Shown: positions 56,718-64,000 of the stretch, in pieces
How positions within the stretch are numbered: position 1 is the first letter of the stretch
Layout of the letters: each line of letters begins with the position of its first letter
NCBI RefSeq assembly: GCF_018361265.1
Contig: NZ_JAFLNH010000002.1
Span: 682,001-746,000, forward strand
Direction of reading: 5' to 3'
DNA length: 64,000 nucleotides
Source of the DNA: Mycobacterium sp. SM1
GTDB taxonomy: Bacteria > Actinomycetota > Actinomycetes > Mycobacteriales > Mycobacteriaceae
Position numbers and translations under genes: made by a program
Notes under the pieces: model-generated
The model's input: the letters and a program-made list of their open reading frames with translations, nothing else
What the model was told of the DNA's origin: nothing
Databases searched by the model: none

Positions 56718-57491
56718 TCAGCGGTGGGTGAAATGCGGCGGGCGTTTTTCGATAAACGCCGTCATTCCCTCGGACTGGTCCTCGGTCGCGAACGCCGAAT
56801 GAAATAGCCGGCGTTCATAAAGGAGCCCTTCGCTCAAGGTGGATTCGAAGGCCCGGTTGACGGCCTCTTTGGCCATCCGGGCCGCCGATAGCGACATTTC
56901 GGAGATGGTCTTGGCGACCGCCTTGGCCTCGGTCAGCAGGTTGTCGGCCGGCACCACCCGCGACACCAGGCCGCTGCGCTCGGCCTCGGCGGCGTCGATG
57001 GTGCGTCCGGTCAAGATGAGGTCCATGGCCTTGGCCTTGCCGATGGCGCGGGTCAGCCGCTGCGAGCCGCCCATACCGGGCAGCACCCCCAGTTTGATCT
57101 CGGGCTGACCGAATTTCGCGGTATCCGCGGCGATTAGCACGTCGCACATCATCGCCAGCTCGCAGCCGCCGCCTAGCGCATGTCCGGCTACCGCGGCGAT
57201 CGTCGGGGTGCGCACCGCCGCCAGCTTGCCCCAGGCGGCGAAGTAGTCGGAGCCGAACACGTCGGCGAACGTCAGGCCGGCCATCTCCTTGATGTCGGCG
57301 CCGGCGGCGAACGCCTTCGCCGAGCCGGTGATGATGATCGCTCCGATGCCCGCATCGTTATCGAATTCGGTTGCGGCGCTGGTGACTTCGTTCATCATCT
57401 GAGTGTTGAGCGCGTTCAGGGCCTGCGGACGGTTCAGCGTGATGATGCCGACCCGCTCGTCACGTTCGACCACAATGGTTTCGTAAGCCAT
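56718..57491 (-). CDS. echA8: EchA8 enoyl-CoA hydratase
   Basis: A 257-residue crotonase-fold enzyme hydrating trans-2-enoyl-CoA in beta-oxidation. Oxyanion-hole segments are [13 protein letters not shown] and [15 protein letters not shown]; the catalytic Glu residues are in [11 protein letters not shown] and [15 protein letters not shown]. Length and sequence fit EchA8 (Rv1070c), the main mycobacterial enoyl-CoA hydratase. It starts 10 bp after the echA9 stop, in the same operon. Confidence 0.96.
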   Translation of the reverse strand: MAYETIVVERDERVGIITLNRPQALNALNTQMMNEVTSAATEFDNDAGIGAIIITGSAKAFAAGADIKEMAGLTFADVFGSDYFAAWGKLAAVRTPTIAAVAGHALGGGCELAMMCDVLIAADTAKFGQPEIKLGVLPGMGGSQRLTRAIGKAKAMDLILTGRTIDAAEAERSGLVSRVVPADNLLTEAKAVAKTISEMSLSAARMAKEAVNRAFESTLSEGLLYERRLFHSAFATEDQSEGMTAFIEKRPPHFTHR

Positions 57492-57501
57492 GGCTGCCTT
57501 C

Positions 57502-58539
57502 CTAGAATGTCAGGTCGTCGTCGACCGGCGTGAAATAGGCCTCGACGTCGGCCGTACGGACCGCGTCTAGCGTCGCGGGTGACCAGGTTGGATTGCGATC
57601 TTTGTCGACAATCTGGGCGCGGATGCCCTCCACCAGGTCATGGGAGCGCAGTGATGCGCACGATACCCGATATTCTTGCCTCAGAACATCTTCCAGTGTG
57701 TCGAGCTTGGCGGCCCGGCGCACCGCTGCCAACGTCACCGACAGCGCGATCGGGGAGCGGCTCGCGATCAGGTCGGCCGCTTCATGAGCCGCTCGAGCAC
57801 GGTGTCGCCGCAGGGCGTCGACGATGTCGGCAACAGTGTCACCCGCGTAGCACTCGTCGATCCAGTCTTGTTGTGCGGCAAGGGTGCTCGGTGGCGGTTC
57901 GATGGCGTGGCCCGACAGTGCGCCGTGGATGCCGTCGGTGACGATCGCCCGGGTGAGCTTATCGAGGTTCTCGTGCGGCACATAGTGGTCGGCGAAGCCG
58001 AGCGCGATGGCGTCGGCACCGGAGAATGGCGCTCCGGTCAGCGCCGCGTGCAAGCCCAACGCCCCCGGCGCCCGCGACAGCAGGTATGTGCCACCGACGT
58101 CGGGGATGAACCCGATGCCGACCTCGGGCATCGCCATCTTGGTGGTATCGGTCACCACCCGGGTGTTGGCGTGTGCGCCCACGCCGACACCACCGCCCAT
58201 CACGATGCCGTCCATCAACGACACGTACGGCTTGGCAAAGCGACCAATCTGAGCGTTGAGCAGGTACTCGTCCCGCCAGAACCGTCGTGCGTCGACGCCG
58301 TCACCGCGGGCGCTGTGGTAGATCATCACCACGTCGCCCCCGGCGCACAGTCCACGTTCTCCGGCACCGCTGAGCACCACCGTGCGAATTGCTTCGTCTT
58401 TTTCCCACCGGGTCAGCACCGCGCTGAGCGTGGTCACCATGTTGTGGGTCAACGAATTGATCGCCTTGGGGCGGTTTAGCGTCACAAAGCCGACACCCTC
58501 GTCGACGCGGGTCAGGATCTCATCGGATTCGCCCGTCAT
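57502..58539 (-). CDS. echA9: EchA9, 3-hydroxyisobutyryl-CoA hydrolase-type crotonase
   Basis: A 345-residue crotonase of the 3-hydroxyisobutyryl-CoA hydrolase group (valine catabolism). It has [18 protein letters not shown] and [17 protein letters not shown] (oxyanion hole), the catalytic [16 protein letters not shown] and the C-terminal region [16 protein letters not shown], all typical of HIBYL-CoA hydrolases. The first gene of the echA9-echA8 operon. Confidence 0.95.
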   Translation of the reverse strand: MTGESDEILTRVDEGVGFVTLNRPKAINSLTHNMVTTLSAVLTRWEKDEAIRTVVLSGAGERGLCAGGDVVMIYHSARGDGVDARRFWRDEYLLNAQIGRFAKPYVSLMDGIVMGGGVGVGAHANTRVVTDTTKMAMPEVGIGFIPDVGGTYLLSRAPGALGLHAALTGAPFSGADAIALGFADHYVPHENLDKLTRAIVTDGIHGALSGHAIEPPPSTLAAQQDWIDECYAGDTVADIVDALRRHRARAAHEAADLIASRSPIALSVTLAAVRRAAKLDTLEDVLRQEYRVSCASLRSHDLVEGIRAQIVDKDRNPTWSPATLDAVRTADVEAYFTPVDDDLTF

Positions 58540-58774
58540 GCCCGTAGTCTCCCCTTGCCGAATCTATGGTCGAATGCTGGCCAGGACTTGACCAGCAATC
58601 TAGATCGTTGGTCGCGGTGCGGTGCCGGGGGGTAGGGTGGCGGGTAAGGCGTTGTTTCGGCGGCGATCCGGGTGGTGTCGGCACGCGGACTTTCAACCGG
58701 GAACCCGGCCGGCCGCCCGATCGTTGATGGGGTGTTCGCACGGCTCGAGCTACATCACAGGAGAGGAACCGACG

Positions 58775-59623
58775 GTGCGGGAGACAAGCAACCCGGTATT
58801 TCGCTCACTGCCACGGCAGCGGGGCGGATACGCGCAGTTCGGCAGCGGCATGACCGCGAGCCAGCAGATGTACACGGGCTACCAGGCCGACCCCTACGCT
58901 CCGTACCGCGAGGCCACGGTCGCTCGTCCGCTGACCATCGACGACGTCGTCACCAAGACCGGTGTAACGCTGGCGGTGTTGTCGGCGGCCGCGGTGGTCT
59001 CGTATTTCATGGTGGCGGCCAATGCGGCGCTGGCGATGCCGCTGACCATGATCGGCGGGTTCGGTGGCCTGGGGCTGGTGCTGATTGCCACCATGGGGCG
59101 TAAGCAGGACAGCCCCGCGCTGGTGCTCAGCTACGCCGCGTTGGAAGGGCTTTTCCTCGGCGCTATCTCGTTTGTCCTGGCCAACATCGCGGTGTCCGCC
59201 ACCAATGCCGGGGTTCTCATCGGGCAGGCCATCTTAGGCACCCTCGGCGTGTTCGCCGGCATGCTCGTCGTGTACAAAACCGGGGCCATCCGCGTGACGC
59301 CCAAGTTCACCCGAATGGTCGTCGCCGGCCTGTTCGGTGTGCTGGCCCTGATGATCGGCAATCTGGTGCTGGGCATGTTCGGTGTCGACCACGGCGCGGG
59401 GTTGGGCCTGCGTAGCGGCGGCCCGTTGGCGATCGTTTTCTCGCTGGTGTGCATCGGCTTGGCGGCATTCAGCTTCCTGATCGACTTCGACGCGGCCGAC
59501 CAGATGATCCGCGCCGGGGCGCCCGAGAAGGCGGCGTGGGGGATCGCCCTCGGTCTGACCGTGACGCTGGTGTGGCTCTACATCGAGATCCTGCGCCTGC
59601 TCAGTTACTTCCAGCGCGATTAG
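58775..59623 (+). CDS. Bax inhibitor-1/YccA family membrane protein
   Basis: A 282-residue integral membrane protein with a soluble N-terminus of about 75 residues (VRETSNPVFRSLPRQRGGYAQ) and about seven membrane helices. Family marks include SYAALEGLFLGAIS, TGAIRVTPKFTRMV and LIDFDAADQMIRAGAPEKAAW near the end. Start is GTG 58775 after AGGAGAGGAACC; the frame is open upstream to 58622 without support. Similar to Rv1072. The molecular role in bacteria is unclear (ion flux or stress is proposed for the family). Confidence 0.92.
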   Translation: MRETSNPVFRSLPRQRGGYAQFGSGMTASQQMYTGYQADPYAPYREATVARPLTIDDVVTKTGVTLAVLSAAAVVSYFMVAANAALAMPLTMIGGFGGLGLVLIATMGRKQDSPALVLSYAALEGLFLGAISFVLANIAVSATNAGVLIGQAILGTLGVFAGMLVVYKTGAIRVTPKFTRMVVAGLFGVLALMIGNLVLGMFGVDHGAGLGLRSGGPLAIVFSLVCIGLAAFSFLIDFDAADQMIRAGAPEKAAWGIALGLTVTLVWLYIEILRLLSYFQRD

Positions 59624-59646
59624 CAGCGCGCCCAGCATCGCGGCGT

Positions 59647-59680
59647 AAGGCCGGCGCGCCGGAGAGCGTGCCGGCCTTTT
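59647..59680 (+). terminator. Rho-independent-type terminator after the Bax inhibitor-family gene
   Basis: AAGGCCGGC pairs with GCCGGCCTT, followed by TT, about 24 bp after the stop. It is one of the more classical intrinsic terminators in the window. Confidence 0.7.
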
Positions 59681-59701
59681 CCGGTGGCGGTCGCGGCTCA
59701 C

Positions 59702-59758
59702 CGAGAGTGCAACCAGTTACCCGACACGCCGAAAACGGCGTCGCTAGTTGCACTCTCG
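59702..59758. repeat. Long two-part palindrome between convergent genes
   Basis: CGAGAGTGCAAC (59702-59713) is the inverse of GTTGCACTCTCG (59747-59758). Inside it CGACaCGCCG pairs with CGGCGtCG around AAAA. The whole forms a long hairpin at the end of two convergent genes. It could act as a bidirectional terminator or be a copy of a dispersed palindromic repeat. Confidence 0.65.
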
Positions 59759-59780
59759 CGGCAAGATAGCGGCAGGCCGG

Positions 59781-60998
59781 CTAGGAGAGCCGCTCGATCA
59801 CCATCGCCATGCCCTGGCCGCCGCCCACACACATCGTTTCCAGTCCGAGCGTTTTGTCGTAGGTCTGCAGGTTGTTCAGCAGTGTGGCGGTGATGCGCGC
59901 GCCGGTCATCCCGAACGGATGGCCCAAAGCGATCGCCCCTCCGGAGACGTTCAGCTTGTCTTCATCAATGCCCAGCTCGCGCGCGGAGGCAAGCACTTGC
60001 ACCGCGAACGCCTCGTTGATCTCGAACAGATCGATATCGCCGATCGACATGCCGGCGTAGGCGAGCGCCTTCTTTGTGGCTTCAATCGGCCCCAGGCCCA
60101 TGATCTCCGGTGACAGGCCGCTCACGCCCGTCGACACGATACGGGCCAGCGGGGTCAGGCCGAGTTCTTTAGCCTTCCGGTCGCTGGTGATCACCAGCGC
60201 CGCGGCACCGTCGTTGAGCGGGCAGGCGTTGCCGGCGGTCACGGTGCCGTTCGGCCGGAACGCCGGTTTGAGCTGGCTGACCACTTCGTAGGTGGTCCCG
60301 GGCCGTGGCCCGTCATCCGTGCACACCACGGTGCCGTCCGGCAGCGTCACCGGAACGATTTCCCGCTCGAAGAACCCGCTTTTGATCGCCTCCTCGGCGC
60401 GGTTCTGGCTGCGCACCCCCCAGCGGTCCTGCTCTTCCCGGCTGATCCCGGTGAGCAGCGCGACGTTCTCGGCGGTCTGACCCATCGCTATGTAGATATC
60501 GGGGAGCTTTCCGTCCGCGCGCGGATCATGCCATTCGTCAGCACCCTCGGCGGCCGCGGCCGAGCGCGCTTGCGCCTCATTGAACAGCGGGTTTTTGGTG
60601 TCCGGCCACGAGTCGGAGTTGCCCTTGCCGTATCGGGACACCGTTTCCACGCCGGCGGAGATGAACACGTCGCCTTCACCGGCTTTGATCGCGTGAAAAG
60701 CCATGCGCGTGGTCTGCAGCGACGACGAGCAGTACCGGGTGACGGTAGTACCCGGCAGGAAGTCATAGCCGAGCATGACGGCCACCACCCGGCCGATGTT
60801 GAATCCCGACTCACCGCCCGGCAGGCCGCAGCCCATCATCAGGTCGTCGATCTCACGCGGGTTCAGCGCGGGCACCTTGTCTAAGGCGGCCCGCACCATC
60901 TGCGCGGCCAGATCGTCCGGCCGGAGGGTTACCAGCGATCCTTTGGCGGCGCGGCCAATCGGGGAGCGGGCGGTTGAGACGATGACGGCGTCCGGCAC
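59781..60998 (-). CDS. fadA3: FadA3 acetyl-CoA acyltransferase (thiolase)
   Basis: A 405-residue thiolase catalysing the last step of beta-oxidation or the reverse condensation. The nucleophile Cys is in [18 protein letters not shown] (about 90), the His in [10 protein letters not shown], and the second catalytic Cys in [14 protein letters not shown], with [16 protein letters not shown]. Start GTG 60998 follows GGAGGAGTCATT; the frame is open far upstream (to 61739) but that part is not thiolase and overlaps the next gene. Confidence 0.95.
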   Translation of the reverse strand: MPDAVIVSTARSPIGRAAKGSLVTLRPDDLAAQMVRAALDKVPALNPREIDDLMMGCGLPGGESGFNIGRVVAVMLGYDFLPGTTVTRYCSSSLQTTRMAFHAIKAGEGDVFISAGVETVSRYGKGNSDSWPDTKNPLFNEAQARSAAAAEGADEWHDPRADGKLPDIYIAMGQTAENVALLTGISREEQDRWGVRSQNRAEEAIKSGFFEREIVPVTLPDGTVVCTDDGPRPGTTYEVVSQLKPAFRPNGTVTAGNACPLNDGAAALVITSDRKAKELGLTPLARIVSTGVSGLSPEIMGLGPIEATKKALAYAGMSIGDIDLFEINEAFAVQVLASARELGIDEDKLNVSGGAIALGHPFGMTGARITATLLNNLQTYDKTLGLETMCVGGGQGMAMVIERLS

Positions 60999-61066
60999 AA
61001 TGACTCCTCCACGTGGTTGGGCCCAGCATGGGTGTGGGCCGACCGAATCTAGCCAGAATCTATCCG

Positions 61067-62008
61067 CTACCCGCCGGCCGGTGCGACCAGGGGGGCAGGC
61101 ACCCCCGTCGCCGAGCGGCGCCACAGCCGCGACACGATGCCGAGTCGCTGACGACCGGGCAGCTCGGCGACCAGCCCGCTCGTCGGCTGGCCCAGCGCAT
61201 GACACAGCGCGGGCAGCAGCTGATCGGCGGCCAGCGCGTACCCGGCCGCCGAGGGGTGATAGCGGTCGTCGGACAACAGCCGCTCGGGAGCATGCCGAAA
61301 TTGCGGCGCCAGCAAATCCGCGAGCGGCACCGGCACCCCACCGGCAGCCCTGACAGCCGCGGCCTGCGCGCGGGCCAGACGTAGGCCGCGGGTGCGAGCC
61401 AGCCAGCGCAAGGGCTGCGGGATCGCGGTGATAACCCCGAAATCCGGACAGGTTCCCACGACCACCACCGCTCCGCTGGAGCGCAGCCGCCGCACTGCGG
61501 CACCGAGCCGCCGCGCCGACGCGCCGATACCGTTGAGCGCCGTGATGTCGTTGGCGCCGATCATGATCACCGCCGCGTCCGGCGGCGGTCCGGCCACGAA
61601 CATCGCGTCGACCTGGCCGGATAACCCTTTCGAGGTGGCGCCGACGATGGCCTTGGTGCTCAATCGGACGCGTTTGCCGGTCTGTTCGGCAAGTCCGCGG
61701 GCGATCAGCACACCGGGAACTTCGTCGGCGGCGCGGCACCCGTACCCGGTCGCTGTCGAGTCGCCGAAGACCATCAAGTGCAGGTCGGCGGGCATCCCGC
61801 GCCGCCAGCGCTGCGCCGGTCCGCCGCCCGGGGTGTATACCCCGTCAGCGCGAGGCGGGACGTCCCAGGCCTTGGGGATGGCGCTGCGCGCGCGTATCGC
61901 TTGGCCGATCAGCAGGTTGCGTGCGCCGACGCACGCCGTACCCGTGGAAGCGAGTGCACCCGCTGCGGCCAGCGCAATAACCGAACGCCGTGGCACACGA
62001 ATGTCCAC
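61067..62008 (-). CDS. Exported SGNH/GDSL hydrolase (Rv1075c-like)
   Basis: A 313-residue esterase with an N-terminal export signal (VIALAAAGALASTGTAC; a lipobox-like ending). SGNH blocks: Ser in LMVFGDSTATGYG, Gly region AIVGATSKG, Asn in IMIGANDIT, and Asp/His in LLSDDRYHPSAAGYA. Start is GTG 62008. It lies 68 bp upstream of fadA3, same strand, and may be cotranscribed. M. tuberculosis Rv1075c is reported to be a GDSL-type esterase. Confidence 0.92.
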   Translation of the reverse strand: MDIRVPRRSVIALAAAGALASTGTACVGARNLLIGQAIRARSAIPKAWDVPPRADGVYTPGGGPAQRWRRGMPADLHLMVFGDSTATGYGCRAADEVPGVLIARGLAEQTGKRVRLSTKAIVGATSKGLSGQVDAMFVAGPPPDAAVIMIGANDITALNGIGASARRLGAAVRRLRSSGAVVVVGTCPDFGVITAIPQPLRWLARTRGLRLARAQAAAVRAAGGVPVPLADLLAPQFRHAPERLLSDDRYHPSAAGYALAADQLLPALCHALGQPTSGLVAELPGRQRLGIVSRLWRRSATGVPAPLVAPAGG

Positions 62009-62220
62009 GCAACCAGTTTAGGTCGGCTGTGCATGGCCGCTGGCCCGGCAGCCGCCGCGGGGCGATTACGAAACAGGCCGAAAGTGGTATCGAATCAGAC
62101 TCTTTGATTGTTGAAATTTCTATACGTGTCAAGCTAACTTTGCGGGGTTGGCTGAGCGCCTCGCGATCGAGGCGCTCTGCTACCCCGTGACTGACTACAA
62201 CGGCGTAGGAAGTGTTGAGC

Positions 62221-63306
62221 ATGAGCGCACCGGCCCAGGTGACCGGCCAGGTAGCCGGCCAGGTGACCGGCAAGGTATCGGGATTACCCCGCAACGGGGC
62301 TCGTTCGCGTGATTTCCTTCAAAGACGCAGCTCTGCCCTCGGCGGCGTTCCCGCCCAGGTCATCGAGACCGGGCCCAGCCTCGCTGCCCGCTTGGTGTGG
62401 CTTGCCTCGCGGCTGACGATCCGGCCGGCTGTGGCCGTGTGCAGTCAAGTTCCGCATCTGCCGTGGCCGTTTGGCCTCATCGACGTTGCGTGCCGCGCCT
62501 TGCTGCCCGCTCCCGTCGCCCTGCGGGCGACGGTAGGTTTACCGCACGCCTCCGCGCAGTTGGTGCGCGCGCCGGGAGTGCTGCCCGCCGATGGCAACCG
62601 AAGGGTGGTGCTCTACCTACACGGCGGCGCCTTTCTTACCTGTGGCGCCAACTCGCACAGCAGAGTGGTTACCGCGCTGTCGAAATTCGCCGACTCGCCG
62701 GTGCTGGTGGTCAACTACCGGCTGATCCCCAAGCACTCGGTCGGCGCAGCTCTCGATGACTGTCACGACGCCTACCGCTGGTTGCGGCTACGCGGGTACG
62801 AGCCGGAGCAGATTGTGCTGGCCGGCGATTCGGCGGGCGGCTATCTTGCGCTCGCACTTGCACAACGACTGCAACGAGATGACGAGGAACCGGCCGCTCT
62901 GGTGGCAATCTCACCGCTGATGCAGCTGGCCAAGGAAGCTAAGCAGGCGCATCCCAACATCAAGACCGACGCGATGTTCTCGGCAAAGGCCTTTGACGCG
63001 CTGGTCGCGCTGGTTGCCCGGGCCGCCGGTGAGAACACCGTCAACGGCGAGCCCGAGGAGCTCTATGAGCCGCTGGATCACATCGAACCCGGCCTGCCAC
63101 GAACGTTGATCCATGTTTCCGGGTCCGAGGTGCTGCTGCACGATGCGCAGTTGGCGGCCCGCCGACTTGCGGCCGCCGGTGTTCCCGCCGAGGTGCGAAT
63201 CTGGCCTGGCCAGATTCACGATTTCCAGCTCGCCGCGCCGATCGTGCCAGAAGCGACCCGCTCGCTGCGGCAAATTGGCGAGTACATCCGCGAGGTCACC
63301 GGCTAG
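62221..63306 (+). CDS. lipU: LipU-like alpha/beta-hydrolase (esterase/lipase)
   Basis: A 361-residue hormone-sensitive-lipase family esterase. The oxyanion motif is YLHGGAFLTCG, the nucleophile Ser is in LAGDSAGGYLALA (GDSAG), with Asp and His near LLHDAQLAARR and GQIHDFQLA. I chose ATG 62221, 10 bp after AGGA; GTG 62212 is in frame but too close. The M. tuberculosis LipU is annotated shorter (about 297 residues) and starts later. No clear signal peptide. Confidence 0.92.
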   Translation: MSAPAQVTGQVAGQVTGKVSGLPRNGARSRDFLQRRSSALGGVPAQVIETGPSLAARLVWLASRLTIRPAVAVCSQVPHLPWPFGLIDVACRALLPAPVALRATVGLPHASAQLVRAPGVLPADGNRRVVLYLHGGAFLTCGANSHSRVVTALSKFADSPVLVVNYRLIPKHSVGAALDDCHDAYRWLRLRGYEPEQIVLAGDSAGGYLALALAQRLQRDDEEPAALVAISPLMQLAKEAKQAHPNIKTDAMFSAKAFDALVALVARAAGENTVNGEPEELYEPLDHIEPGLPRTLIHVSGSEVLLHDAQLAARRLAAAGVPAEVRIWPGQIHDFQLAAPIVPEATRSLRQIGEYIREVTG

Positions 63307-63337
63307 TTCCGGTGACGCGGCCTGAGACGATAACTGT

Positions 63338-64000
63338 ATGCGGATCGCGCAGCACATCAGTGAACTCATCGGCAATACCCCACTGGTCCGGTTGACTTCC
63401 GTTGTTCCCCCCGGGGCGGGCACGGTGGTGGCCAAGGTGGAGTACTTCAACCCCGGCTTGAGCTGCAAGGACCGGATCGCGGTGAAGATGATCGACGCAG
63501 CCGAGGCCAGCGGGCAGCTCAAGCCGGGCGGCACGATCGTCGAGCCCACGTCGGGCAACACGGGTGTCGGCCTGGCCCTGGTTGCGCAGCGCCGGGGCTA
63601 CAAGTGCGTGTTCGTCTGCCCCGATAAGGTCAGCGAAGACAAGCAGAACGTGCTGCGCGCCTATGGCGCCGAGGTGGTGGTGTGCCCGACCGCGGTGCCG
63701 CCCGAGCATCCCGACAGCTATTACAGCGTGTCCAACCGGCTGGTCACCGAGATCCCCGGCGCCTGGAAACCGGATCAGTACTCCAACCCGGCGGGGCCCG
63801 CGAGCCATTACGAGACCACCGGCCCCGAGATCTGGGCCGACACCGACGGCAAGGTCACGCATTTCGTTGCCGGCATCGGCACCGGAGGCACGATCACCGG
63901 TACCGGCCGTTACCTCAAAGAGGTCTCCGGGGGTGCGGTTCGGGTCATCGGCGTGGACCCTGAAGGCTCGGTGTATTCCGGTGGCAGCGGCAGGCCGTAC
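63338..64000 (+). CDS. cbs: Cystathionine beta-synthase, N-terminal part (runs off window)
   Basis: The first 221 residues of a PLP enzyme that joins serine and homocysteine in transsulfuration. The PLP-lysine is in LSCKDRIAVKM (about residue 44), the substrate loop is PTSGNTGVGLAL and the phosphate loop GIGTGGTITGTG. The gene is cut by the end of the window; CBS domains would follow. It lies 31 bp after lipU, as in M. tuberculosis (Rv1076-Rv1077). Confidence 0.96.
   Translation, partial: MRIAQHISELIGNTPLVRLTSVVPPGAGTVVAKVEYFNPGLSCKDRIAVKMIDAAEASGQLKPGGTIVEPTSGNTGVGLALVAQRRGYKCVFVCPDKVSEDKQNVLRAYGAEVVVCPTAVPPEHPDSYYSVSNRLVTEIPGAWKPDQYSNPAGPASHYETTGPEIWADTDGKVTHFVAGIGTGGTITGTGRYLKEVSGGAVRVIGVDPEGSVYSGGSGRPY

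Noticed and set aside
59781..61739. 652-codon frame including fadA3
   Set aside because: The first ~247 codons are not thiolase and overlap the SGNH hydrolase gene; GTG 60998 with GGAGGAGTCATT is the natural start.

Overview
The window is high-GC mycobacterial chromosome. Gene order from mfd-mazG-lpqU-eno to ppx2, and from fadD14 to echA8/echA9, a Bax-inhibitor family gene, fadA3, a SGNH hydrolase, lipU and cbs, follows the Mycobacterium tuberculosis Rv1020-Rv1077 backbone as I recall it. The many PE/PPE genes and EsxI/EsxJ-type pairs point to a slow grower with an ESX-5 system. I cannot name the species.

Layout. 1-7607: housekeeping genes on the plus strand (mfd 3' end, mazG, lpqU, eno, a FtsB/DivIC-like gene, a DUF501-type gene, ppx2). 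7621-18170: a PE-PPE-PPE set (minus) whose two PPE proteins end in SHOCT-like tails, a two-RCK potassium channel gene, a 1.7 kb region without genes, a broken PE gene with an intact PPE, and a PE-PPE pair. 18263-31266: a potassium and two-component locus, all on the minus strand. In transcription order it runs trcR, trcS, a second kdpA, a decayed trcS 3' end, a 27-residue ORF, kdpF, kdpA, kdpB, kdpC, kdpD, two 53-bp MIRU-type repeats and kdpE. 31657-39825: a PE-PPE pair (plus), then two tandem PE-PPE-EsxJ-EsxI modules (minus). 40193-40266: tRNA-Leu(UAA). 40486-47105: accessory genes (sulfotransferase/TPR-like protein, P450, DUF732 protein, glycosyltransferase, small secreted protein). 47552-53560: a second copy of the potassium channel split by a 1,493-bp IS256-family element, then a decayed IS607-family element. 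53724-64000: fatty-acid and lipid genes, ending in a truncated cbs.

The most striking feature is duplication with local homogenisation. The two kdpA copies align without gaps over 556 codons, with long identical DNA blocks, yet their differences cluster at the four pore loops that form the K+ selectivity filter. The two channel genes share about 850 bp in which I see no differences, but diverge elsewhere. The two esx pairs differ by one silent base while their neighbouring PE/PPE genes are clearly different. Gene conversion is the natural explanation. For kdpA, the retained filter differences suggest two pumps with distinct ion preference or affinity, which I regard as the best candidate for new biology here.

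All family assignments rest on reading motifs by eye. No database search was run.
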